In this document: positions 24,921 to 31,762 of the stretch, in pieces | Position numbering within the stretch: the first letter of the stretch is position 1 | Layout of the letters: the number at the start of each line of letters is the position of its first letter | Assembly (NCBI GenBank): GCA_051001455.1 | Contig: JBPCNH010000032.1 | Span: 1-31,762 of the forward strand | Source of the DNA: JBPCNH01 sp051001455 | GTDB lineage: Bacteria > Actinomycetota > CADDZG01 > WHSQ01 | Length of the DNA stretch: 31,762 bases | Direction: 5' to 3' | Program-made: the position numbers and the translations under genes | Notes under the pieces: model-generated | Told to the model about the DNA's origin: nothing | The model's input: only the letters and a program-made list of their open reading frames with translations | Database searches by the model: none

Positions 24921-26092
24921 CCGAGGTCACATCGGATCACTTGATGGACGTCTACGCCCGCCGCGCGGTCGAGTTCGTATCCGGACGGGGTTGCACGTTG
25001 GTGGACGCCGCCGGCGATGAGTATCTCGATCTGATCGCAGGGTTGGCCGTTGCCTCGACCGGGCACGCCCACCCCGATGTCGTGGCCGCGATCGCGGAGC
25101 AAGCCGCGAAGCTGATCCACGTCTCCAATCTCTACGAAACACGCCCCCAGAGAGATCTGGCCGATCGGTTGCACGAACTCACCGGGATGCTCTCTTTCTT
25201 CTGCAACTCTGGTACAGAAGCCATCGAGTGCTCGCTGAAGTTGGCGCGCCGTTACGCCGACCGCTTCCGTGCCGTGGGACCGGCGCGGGTCATCGCCTGC
25301 GAAGGCGGTTTCCACGGCCGGACCTTCGGCGCTCTAGCTGCAACCGGACAGCCGTCGAAGCAGAGGCCGTTCGCGCCGATGTTGCCGGGCTTCACCCATG
25401 TCCCGTACGGCGACCTCGACGCCATGGCCGCCGCGATGGGCCCAGAAGTAGCCGCCGTGATCCTCGAGCCGATCCAGGGTGAGGCCGGCGTGATCGTCCC
25501 TCCCTCCGGCTACCTGGCCGGGGTCCGCGCTCTCTGCGATGAATGGGGCGCATTGCTGATCGTCGATGAGGTGCAGACCGGCATCGGGCGCACGGGCAGT
25601 TGGTTCGCGTTCGAGCGCGCGGGGATCGCGCCGGACATCCTGTGTTTGGCGAAGGGTCTCGCGAGCGGGCTCCCCATCGGTGTCTGTCTCGCCACACCCA
25701 AGGTAGCTTCGGTGCTGCAACGCGGCGATCACGGGAGTACCTTCGGAGGAGGGCCAGTGCAAGCCGCGGCCGCGCTGGCGACCCTCGACGTGATCGAGAA
25801 GGAACACCTCGTGGATCGAGCGGTGGCCGCGGGGGACCGTCTGGTTACAGGGCTCGAAAGGTTGCTCCACGGAGATGGGCTCCTGCGCGGCGCAGGGTTA
25901 TTGCTCGCGGTGGATCTCGGCGCGCCGATCGCGGCGGCTGTGACTGATCGAGCGTTCGAGCGACGGGTACTGGTCAACAACGTGACGGCCTCGGCCATCC
26001 GCTTGGCGCCGCCACTGGTGATCGAAGACGACGAGATCGACCGCGCCGTCGCGGTGATCGGGGAGGTGGTCCATGAGATCCGAGCGGCTTAG
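24917..26092 (+). CDS. argD: Acetylornithine aminotransferase
   Basis: A 391-residue class III PLP aminotransferase that converts N-acetylglutamate semialdehyde to N-acetylornithine. The PLP Lys246 is in DILCLAKGLASGLPIG, the cofactor-binding block is SFFCNSGTEAIECSLKLAR, and LIVDEVQTGIGRTG carries the Asp that holds the pyridine nitrogen. GSTFGGGPVQAAAALATL and the C-terminal RLAPPLVIEDDEI are also family blocks. Context fixes acetylornithine as the substrate; enzymes of this type may also serve lysine synthesis. It overlaps argR by 20 nt. Confidence 0.95.
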   Translation: MTEVTSDHLMDVYARRAVEFVSGRGCTLVDAAGDEYLDLIAGLAVASTGHAHPDVVAAIAEQAAKLIHVSNLYETRPQRDLADRLHELTGMLSFFCNSGTEAIECSLKLARRYADRFRAVGPARVIACEGGFHGRTFGALAATGQPSKQRPFAPMLPGFTHVPYGDLDAMAAAMGPEVAAVILEPIQGEAGVIVPPSGYLAGVRALCDEWGALLIVDEVQTGIGRTGSWFAFERAGIAPDILCLAKGLASGLPIGVCLATPKVASVLQRGDHGSTFGGGPVQAAAALATLDVIEKEHLVDRAVAAGDRLVTGLERLLHGDGLLRGAGLLLAVDLGAPIAAAVTDRAFERRVLVNNVTASAIRLAPPLVIEDDEIDRAVAVIGEVVHEIRAA

Positions 26093-26540
26093 AGATCTGT
26101 TGCACTTGCTCCATGAAGGCAACGTTGCAAGTCAGAACGACATCGTCGCCGCGCTGACCCGGGCGGGTCACCGGGTCACCCAAGCCACGGTGTCACGTGA
26201 TCTGAAAGACATCGGCGCCGCGAAGGTGCGCACGGGCGATGGCTTCGTGTACCGGCTGCCGGACGACATCCCTCGCACGGGAGATCTGGTGAGTCGATCG
26301 CTGCAACGCAGCCTCGACGAGTTCGCGGTCAGTATCGTCGCCGCAGCTTCTCTGGTCATCGTGCAAACGGCTCCGGGGCACGCTCCGGCGGTAGCGAGGG
26401 CGGTAGACATGTCCGGTGATCCGGACATCGTGGGGACCGTTGCAGGCGATGACACGATCTTCGTCGCGACACCCGATAACGAGGCGGCGGCCGGCTTGGC
26501 CACGCGCTGGCGAGGTAAGAGCAGCACGGAGGTGGCGTAG
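26073..26540 (+). CDS. argR: Arginine repressor ArgR
   Basis: A 155-residue regulator with an N-terminal winged helix (~1-65; VTQATVSRDLKDIGAAKVRT holds the recognition helix) and a C-terminal oligomerisation/arginine-binding domain (~80-150; ATAPGHAPAVARAVD-like segment, then VGTVAGDDTIFVATPD with the GTxxGDDT arginine-site motif). It forms arginine-bound hexamers that bind ARG boxes and repress biosynthesis. ATG 26073 has a GGGAGG ribosome binding site and lies inside argD. Its position within the operon it should control implies autoregulation through the argC-proximal box. Confidence 0.95.
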   Translation: MRSERLRDLLHLLHEGNVASQNDIVAALTRAGHRVTQATVSRDLKDIGAAKVRTGDGFVYRLPDDIPRTGDLVSRSLQRSLDEFAVSIVAAASLVIVQTAPGHAPAVARAVDMSGDPDIVGTVAGDDTIFVATPDNEAAAGLATRWRGKSSTEVA

Positions 26541-27722
26541 TTGAAGAAGGTGGTTCTTGCATATTCCGGAGGTCTCGATACATCGGTGGCGATCCCTTGG
26601 TTGGCCGAACAAGGCTGGGATGTGGTGGCCGTGGCCGTGGATGTCGGCCAGCCGGGTGACCTGGCCGAAGCGGTCGACCGGGCACCGCACCTCGGGGCGG
26701 TCGAGGCGCGGGTGGTAGATGCTCGCGAGCGCTACGTGAGCGATTTCGTGATCCCGGCGCTACAGATGAACGCGCTGTACCAAGGCCGCTATCCGTTGAT
26801 CTCGGCACTCAGCCGCCCTCTCATCTCGCAGGTGCTCGTCGACGTCGCGGAGGAGACCGGAGCGGACGCGGTTGCCCACGGGTGCACGGGCAAGGGCAAC
26901 GACCAGGTGCGCTTCGAGGTGTCGCTGTCCGCGTTGGCTCCCGAGCTGGAGGTGCTGGCGCCGGTGCGGGATTGGGGCATGACACGCGAAGACACGATCG
27001 GGTTCGCGGAGGACCGGTCGCTTCCGATAACGACGACGAAATCCTCTCCCTATTCGATCGACGAGAACCTCTGGGGCCGGAGCATCGAATGTGGTGTTCT
27101 CGAGGACCCTGCAGCGATCCCTCCCGAAGACATCTACGAGTTGACGGTACCTACCGCAACCGGGGCGCGCGACGTGACCGTCGGCTTCGAGGATGGCGTC
27201 CCCGTTTCCGTCGATGGAGCCGCGGCGTCCCCGCTCGAGACCATCGGTGCGGTCGGCCGCATCGCCGGTTCGTTCGGTTTCGGCAGGGTCGACCTGATCG
27301 AGGACCGGCTCGTCGGCATCAAGTCGCGCGAGATCTACGAGGCCCCGGGTGCACTGGCATTGATCGCCGCCCATCAAGACCTCGAAGCTTTGACCCTCGA
27401 GCGCGCCGTGGCACGAGAGAAGCGCCACCTCGAATCCCGTTGGGCCGATCTCGTCTATGAGGGACTGTGGTTCTCACCTCTGCGCGAGGCGCTGGACGCG
27501 TTCGCCGCGACAACGCAATCATCGGTGTCGGGCGAGGTGACGCTGCGATTCACGATGGGCGGCTGTCTGCCCGTGGCCCGTACTTCGGGGAAGTCGCTCT
27601 ATGACCACTCGCTGGCCACCTACGAAGAGGGAGATACCTTCGATCAGTCGGACGCCGCTGGTTTCGTGCGGCTATGGGGTCTTCCCTCTAAAGGGTGGTC
27701 GAAAGTTCACAAGCGAAAGTGA
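26541..27722 (+). CDS. argG: Argininosuccinate synthase
   Basis: A 393-residue enzyme condensing citrulline and aspartate with ATP. The PP-loop is VVLAYSGGLDTSVAIPWL (residues ~4-21). VAHGCTGKGNDQVRFE and SPYSIDENLWGRSIECG are hallmark substrate blocks, and SREIYEAPGA lies in the C-terminal domain. The start codon is TTG, directly after the argR stop (0-nt gap), with a GGAGGTG ribosome binding site ending 6 nt upstream; no ATG occurs before the PP-loop. Its stop overlaps the argH GTG. Confidence 0.96.
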   Translation: MKKVVLAYSGGLDTSVAIPWLAEQGWDVVAVAVDVGQPGDLAEAVDRAPHLGAVEARVVDARERYVSDFVIPALQMNALYQGRYPLISALSRPLISQVLVDVAEETGADAVAHGCTGKGNDQVRFEVSLSALAPELEVLAPVRDWGMTREDTIGFAEDRSLPITTTKSSPYSIDENLWGRSIECGVLEDPAAIPPEDIYELTVPTATGARDVTVGFEDGVPVSVDGAAASPLETIGAVGRIAGSFGFGRVDLIEDRLVGIKSREIYEAPGALALIAAHQDLEALTLERAVAREKRHLESRWADLVYEGLWFSPLREALDAFAATTQSSVSGEVTLRFTMGGCLPVARTSGKSLYDHSLATYEEGDTFDQSDAAGFVRLWGLPSKGWSKVHKRK

Positions 27723-29122
27723 CCGAAGACGGCGGGATGTTGTGGGGCGGGCGTTTCGGCCGCGCTCCGCATCCGGACATGATGGCGTTGACGCGGTCGG
27801 TCGACGTAGACATGCGGCTGTTGCCGTACGACGCGGCGGTCACCAAGGCGCATGCGAGGGCCCTCGCGGCGGCTGGCCTCCTGGGAAAGGACGCGCTGCC
27901 CGAGATCGACCGCGTCTGCGACGCGCTGGTTGCCGAATGGCGATCGGGGTCGCTTGAGGCCCAGTCGCAGGACGAGGACGTTCACTCGGTCTTAGAGCGT
28001 GAGTTGACGGCGCGTCTCGGTGACATCGGCGCCCGCATCCACGCGGGACGCAGTCGGAACGACCTCGTGGCCACCGACTTCAGACTCTGGTGCCGCGATG
28101 CGGCGCAGGGTTTGGCCGCAGGCGTCGCCGATCTGCTCGATGCGGTTTGCAGCGAGGCGCGCGGGCACACCGAGACGGTGTTGCCCGGGTACACGCACCT
28201 CCAGAGGGCTCAGCCGGTTTCGCTCGGGTTCCATCTCCTCGCCCACGGTGTTGCCTTGGCGCGCGATGGCAGGCGTTTCCTAGCGGCGGCGGATGCTGCG
28301 GATGTTTCCCCACTGGGGGCGGGCGCGCTGGCCGGGACGACCCTTCCGCTCGATCCTTCTATCGCGGCGCGTGAGCTCGGTTTCCGCACCTCCTTCGTGA
28401 ACGCCATGGATGCGGTGGCCGACCGGGACTTCGCTCTCGACCTGGTGTACGCCTGTGCGGTGCTGGGCGTGCATCTGTCGCGCTTCGCCGAAGAGGTGGT
28501 CCTGTGGACCTCGGGTGAGTTCGGGTTCGCCACGCTGGTCGATGAGTGGTCGACCGGGTCCAGCATGATGCCGCAGAAGCGCAACCCCGACCTCGCCGAG
28601 CTGTTGCGCGGTCGCAGCGCGGGCGGTATCGGGGACCTAACCGCCATGCTGACGCTCCTGAAGGGGCTACCCCTGGCGTACGACCGCGATCTTCAGGAAG
28701 ACAAGGCGATCGTGTTCCGCGCCGTGGACACCGCCGGGATGGCGGTGCTCGCAGCCACCTCTCTATCGGGGGCGCTCCGCTGGCACCCCGAAGCCATGCT
28801 TGCTGCGGCGCGCCGGGGCGGGGCGTGGGCAACCGATGTCGCCGAGGCCCTCGTCACCCGGGGCGTGGCTTTCCGCGAGGCGCATCACGCGGTCGGGAAA
28901 CTGGTTGCCCGTCTCGAGGAGGACGGAGTCGAGCTGGCGGATGCGGACCCGGTTCTCCTTACCGAGATCCATCCCCAGCTGAGCGTCGACGACCGGGCTT
29001 TCGCCGATCCCGCACGGAGCGTCGCGGCGCGCGATAGGCCCGGCGGAACCTCGCCCCGGCGCGTGCTCGAGCAGATCGACTCGTTGACCGCCACGGCGCA
29101 GGAGCTTCGCTCGCAGACCTGA
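27719..29122 (+). CDS. argH: Argininosuccinate lyase
   Basis: A 467-residue member of the fumarase/aspartase superfamily that splits argininosuccinate to arginine and fumarate, the last step of the pathway. N-terminal MLWGGRFGRAPHPDMM, the catalytic His region YTHLQRAQPVSLGFH and the signature loop GSSMMPQKRNPDLAELLRGR (catalytic Ser at ~281-282) are all present. The GTG at 27719 is chosen because it forms the same GTGA overlap seen elsewhere in the operon. The frame is open from GTG 27695, and an ATG at 27737 would also retain the LWGGRF start. Confidence 0.95.
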   Translation: MTEDGGMLWGGRFGRAPHPDMMALTRSVDVDMRLLPYDAAVTKAHARALAAAGLLGKDALPEIDRVCDALVAEWRSGSLEAQSQDEDVHSVLERELTARLGDIGARIHAGRSRNDLVATDFRLWCRDAAQGLAAGVADLLDAVCSEARGHTETVLPGYTHLQRAQPVSLGFHLLAHGVALARDGRRFLAAADAADVSPLGAGALAGTTLPLDPSIAARELGFRTSFVNAMDAVADRDFALDLVYACAVLGVHLSRFAEEVVLWTSGEFGFATLVDEWSTGSSMMPQKRNPDLAELLRGRSAGGIGDLTAMLTLLKGLPLAYDRDLQEDKAIVFRAVDTAGMAVLAATSLSGALRWHPEAMLAAARRGGAWATDVAEALVTRGVAFREAHHAVGKLVARLEEDGVELADADPVLLTEIHPQLSVDDRAFADPARSVAARDRPGGTSPRRVLEQIDSLTATAQELRSQT

Positions 29123-29137
29123 TCCACCGATACCTCT

Positions 29138-29151
29138 TATATAGGTGTCCT
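29138..29151 (+). promoter_or_regulatory. Possible -10 region for the propeller gene
   Basis: TATATAGGT at 29138-29146, 16 nt after the argH stop, in otherwise GC-rich DNA. It would start transcription near 29152 and leave a ~55-nt leader. I see no clear -35 element and no terminator for the arg operon before it. Confidence 0.3.
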
Positions 29152-29205
29152 TTCTTGTCCGCCTCGGGGGAGGGGACGGCGCCGGCGGGGTCGAATCACA
29201 CCCAC

Positions 29206-30417
29206 ATGACCAAGATGCTGCGCACCTCATTGATGCTCGCCCTCGTCGTTGCCCTCGCCGCGACGCCTGCTGTAGCGGGACAGAACGCTCCCCTGAAGGG
29301 GGAAGGCAAGGGACTGAAGATCGTCGCCAATATCGGCTACGAAGGCGGAACCGACATGGAGTTCGCCACCATCAAGGGGAGGGACTACGCCTTCGCCGGG
29401 CAAGCCCCGGGGGTTGGTGGGGCTCAAGAAGGTGCGCTGCGGGTCATTGACGTCACCAAGCCCGAGAAGCCCAAGGTTGTGGGGCAGCTGAACTGCGGCC
29501 TTTACCAGGCCGACATCCAGATCTCGTACGACAAGAAGACCCTGATGATGGGTGCCGACTCCGCCGGTGGTCCGCAATCGTGCCTCGCCATAGGGAAGCT
29601 CGGATTCATGACCGTCGACATCAGCAACCCGAAGAAGCCCAAGCCGATCGGCTTCGCCGAGATCGGCCGCGGGTCGCACAACATCACGGCTCATCCCAAA
29701 GCCCCGTACGTCTACAACTCTGACTCGGACCAGGCACAGGTCGGCAACATCGAGATCTGGTCGATCAAGAACCCGGTGAAACCCGAGAAGGTGTCGGATT
29801 TCCGGGTCCTCACGCACAGCCCGCACGACATCTCGTTCTCCAAGGACGGCGAGCGTGCCGTCACCGCAGCGCGCACCCAGTTCCACATCCTCGACACCTC
29901 GGATCCAGAGAACCCCGAGCTCCTGTCGCAGATGGCGTGCCCGGGCTGCTACCTGATCCACGACGCCAAGTTCACTCCGGACGGCAAGTGGGTGATCATC
30001 GGAGACGAGGCCGCGGGTGGCGGGGCGTATCCGTGCCCCGGCGGTGCGTTGTACTTCTACGAGCTCCAGGAAGTCGAACGTCCCGTGCCTGTATTAAGAG
30101 GTGTCTACGAGCCCGGCGAGCTGATCTTCGCCCGAGAAGGACAAGCGGGGCCGGCCGCGTGCACCTCACACGTCTACGACATCTCCAAGGACTCGAAGAA
30201 GCTCGCCATCTCCTGGTACTCGGCGGGGACCCGTTACCTCGACATCACCGAGCCGGGCGGTCTCACTTACGGCGAGGACGGCAACGGAGCCACCGAGGAA
30301 GGCTGGTTCAAGCCCGAAGGCGGTATCAGCTGGTCCTCCAAGTTCTTCAAGGGTCCGTACATCTACTCGAACGACACGCTCAGGGGCTTCGACGTCTTCA
30401 AGATCTCTCAAGACTGA
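29206..30417 (+). CDS. Secreted LVIVD-repeat beta-propeller protein
   Basis: A 403-residue exported protein from ATG 29206: MTKMLRTSLMLALVVALAAT followed by PAVAGQ is a Sec signal peptide cut near VAG/Q. The body has repeated blade-like units of the LVIVD/YncE type: GALRVIDVTKPEKPKVVGQL, GFMTVDISNPKKPKPIGFAE, GNIEIWSIKNPVKPEKVSDF, TQFHILDTSDPENPELLSQM. Each has the 'v.Dvs.P..P...g' core, giving six to seven blades. About seven Cys (in GQLNCGLY, QSCLAIG, ACPGCYLIH, YPCPGG, AACTSH) could form disulfides outside the cell. Role unknown; such proteins bind surfaces or small ligands. The start at 29155 would precede the signal peptide awkwardly. Ribosome binding site weak. Confidence 0.88.
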   Translation: MTKMLRTSLMLALVVALAATPAVAGQNAPLKGEGKGLKIVANIGYEGGTDMEFATIKGRDYAFAGQAPGVGGAQEGALRVIDVTKPEKPKVVGQLNCGLYQADIQISYDKKTLMMGADSAGGPQSCLAIGKLGFMTVDISNPKKPKPIGFAEIGRGSHNITAHPKAPYVYNSDSDQAQVGNIEIWSIKNPVKPEKVSDFRVLTHSPHDISFSKDGERAVTAARTQFHILDTSDPENPELLSQMACPGCYLIHDAKFTPDGKWVIIGDEAAGGGAYPCPGGALYFYELQEVERPVPVLRGVYEPGELIFAREGQAGPAACTSHVYDISKDSKKLAISWYSAGTRYLDITEPGGLTYGEDGNGATEEGWFKPEGGISWSSKFFKGPYIYSNDTLRGFDVFKISQD

Positions 30418-30584
30418 TCGGGGAGCATCGCATCCCACTAGGGGAGCGAGTACCAAGCCAAGCATCACTACCGATCGCGAACCCATTTGAGGCGTTTTGG
30501 ATGTCGTTCGGGCCCGGGGATTCGGCGCCCGATTGAACAGTTATCTAGCTATGCACCATCGCTAGCGCCTAGAACGGAACCGAA
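30418..30584. other. Intergenic region after the propeller gene, with a hairpin
   Basis: No gene seen. A hairpin with arms TCGGGC (30508-30513) and GCCCGA (30527-30532), extended inward by CCG/CGG with one bulge, may end the propeller transcript; it is followed by only a short T pair. No 16S rRNA 3' end (anti-Shine-Dalgarno tail) occurs here. Confidence 0.4.
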
Positions 30585-30613
30585 TTGACGGCCGGACGAG
30601 GCGCCCGTAATAT
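30585..30613 (+). promoter_or_regulatory. Near-consensus sigma-70-type promoter upstream of the 23S gene
   Basis: TTGACG at 30585-30590, a spacer of exactly 17 bp, and TAATAT at 30608-30613. Transcription would begin near 30620, about 195 nt before the 23S 5' end. It is the best promoter match I found in the window, as expected for a stable RNA gene. Confidence 0.7.
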
Positions 30614-30645
30614 ACGCAGGCTGTTGTCGAGGAGAGGGATCTTCA

Positions 30646-30678
30646 TTGCGACTCACTTCCATCGGGGTAACCGCTTAG
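30646..30678 (+). CDS. Possible 10-codon leader peptide in the 23S leader
   Basis: TTG at 30646 follows GGAGAGGG (30631-30638) by 7 nt and reads LRLTSIGVTA before TAG at 30676. An overlapping frame from ATT 30645 gives 19 codons ending in TAA at 30702-30704. Translation of either would cover the 5' arm of the hairpin at 30663-30709. Short frames with a nearby purine-rich tract arise by chance, so this is tentative. Confidence 0.25.
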   Translation: MRLTSIGVTA

Positions 30679-30709
30679 AGCGACTTCAACGTCTCTCGAG
30701 TTAACCCCG
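30663..30709 (+). promoter_or_regulatory. Leader hairpin overlapping the terminator (possible antiterminator)
   Basis: CGGGGT-AAC (30663-30671) pairs with GTTAACCCCG (30700-30709) with one bulged A. Inside, AGAG/CTCT and CG/CG pairs close a loop around 30683-30689. The 3' arm shares bases 30707-30709 with the first arm of the terminator, so the full forms of both cannot exist together. Confidence 0.5.
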
Positions 30710-30740
30710 CCGGCGCAACACCACCGGCGGATTTTTTTTG
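30707..30740 (+). terminator. Strong intrinsic terminator upstream of the 23S gene
   Basis: Perfect 7-bp GC stem CCGCCGG (30707-30713) / CCGGCGG (30724-30730), 10-nt loop, then A and eight Ts (30732-30739). Orientation is plus strand, the same as the 23S gene, and it lies between the promoter at 30585-30613 and the rRNA. No other hairpin in the window has a comparable T-tract. Confidence 0.85.
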
Positions 30741-30779
30741 CCCCGGAAGTAGACGCAGGACCTTCGAATCGCAACGCCA

Positions 30780-30812
30780 GATCTTTGGAAATTCCATAGC
30801 GAGCGCGAGCAT
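30780..30812 (+). promoter_or_regulatory. boxA-like antitermination element and 23S-proximal spacer motif
   Basis: GATCTTTGGAAATTCC (30780-30795) resembles rRNA boxA sequences (TGTTCTTTGAAAACT type). The following GAGCGCGAGCATC resembles, from memory, the conserved end of actinobacterial 16S-23S spacers just before the 23S 5' end. Such elements bind NusB/S10 and allow transcription through terminators. Confidence 0.5.
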
Positions 30813-30815
30813 CAA

Positions 30816-31762
<947 letters not shown>

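Overview
The window looks like chromosomal DNA from a high-GC Gram-positive bacterium, most likely an Actinomycetota lineage I cannot name. The signs are strongly GC-biased codons, many GTG/TTG starts, tight 1-20 nt gene overlaps, an arginine operon in the order argC-J-B-D-R-G-H, the actinobacterial-style MoxR/DUF58/transglutaminase trio, and a 23S rRNA upstream flank that resembles (from memory) the 23S-proximal end of actinobacterial 16S-23S spacers. There is no CRISPR array, insertion sequence, phage gene or tRNA that I can support.

Layout. Positions 1-6.1 kb are a patchwork of small, mostly monocistronic genes: a TetR regulator cut by the window edge, a VOC-family gene broken by a 10-bp tandem duplication, a DinB-like protein, an acetyltransferase, two lipoproteins (one with a GerMN domain), two small membrane proteins (one DUF1761), a frameshifted remnant of a YbaK-type tRNA deacylase, an SCP2 protein and a small YdeI-like protein. 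Positions 6.1-11.1 kb, minus strand, are a tightly packed set: msrB, an EamA transporter, a class V PLP enzyme, a proline racemase/hydroxyproline epimerase-family enzyme and an ornithine cyclodeaminase-family reductase. The last four look like an amino/imino acid uptake-or-export and conversion pathway. Positions 11.1-19.4 kb, plus strand, hold a cation efflux protein, an ABC-F ATPase, the MoxR-DUF58-TgpA transglutaminase cluster, a double-ACT protein and peptide deformylase. Positions 19.4-21.9 kb, minus strand, encode a membrane GAF-GGDEF diguanylate cyclase and an exported protein with 11-residue D/T-rich repeats. Positions 21.96-29.1 kb are the arginine biosynthesis operon argCJBDRGH, with ArgR encoded inside it, no argF, and an ARG-box-like site overlapping an apparently leaderless argC promoter. 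A secreted LVIVD-type beta-propeller protein follows.

The window ends in the first ~950 nt of a 23S rRNA gene. No 16S gene precedes it: a protein gene ends about 400 nt upstream. In that gap I see a near-consensus promoter (TTGACG-N17-TAATAT), a possible short leader ORF with a ribosome binding site, a long hairpin, a strong intrinsic terminator (GC stem plus eight Ts) that partly overlaps that hairpin, and a boxA-like element before the 23S 5' end. This reads as a self-standing 23S transcription unit with an attenuator-like leader, and it is the most unusual feature of the window. The two decayed genes, the proline-racemase-family/PLP enzyme cluster and the repeat protein are secondary points of interest.
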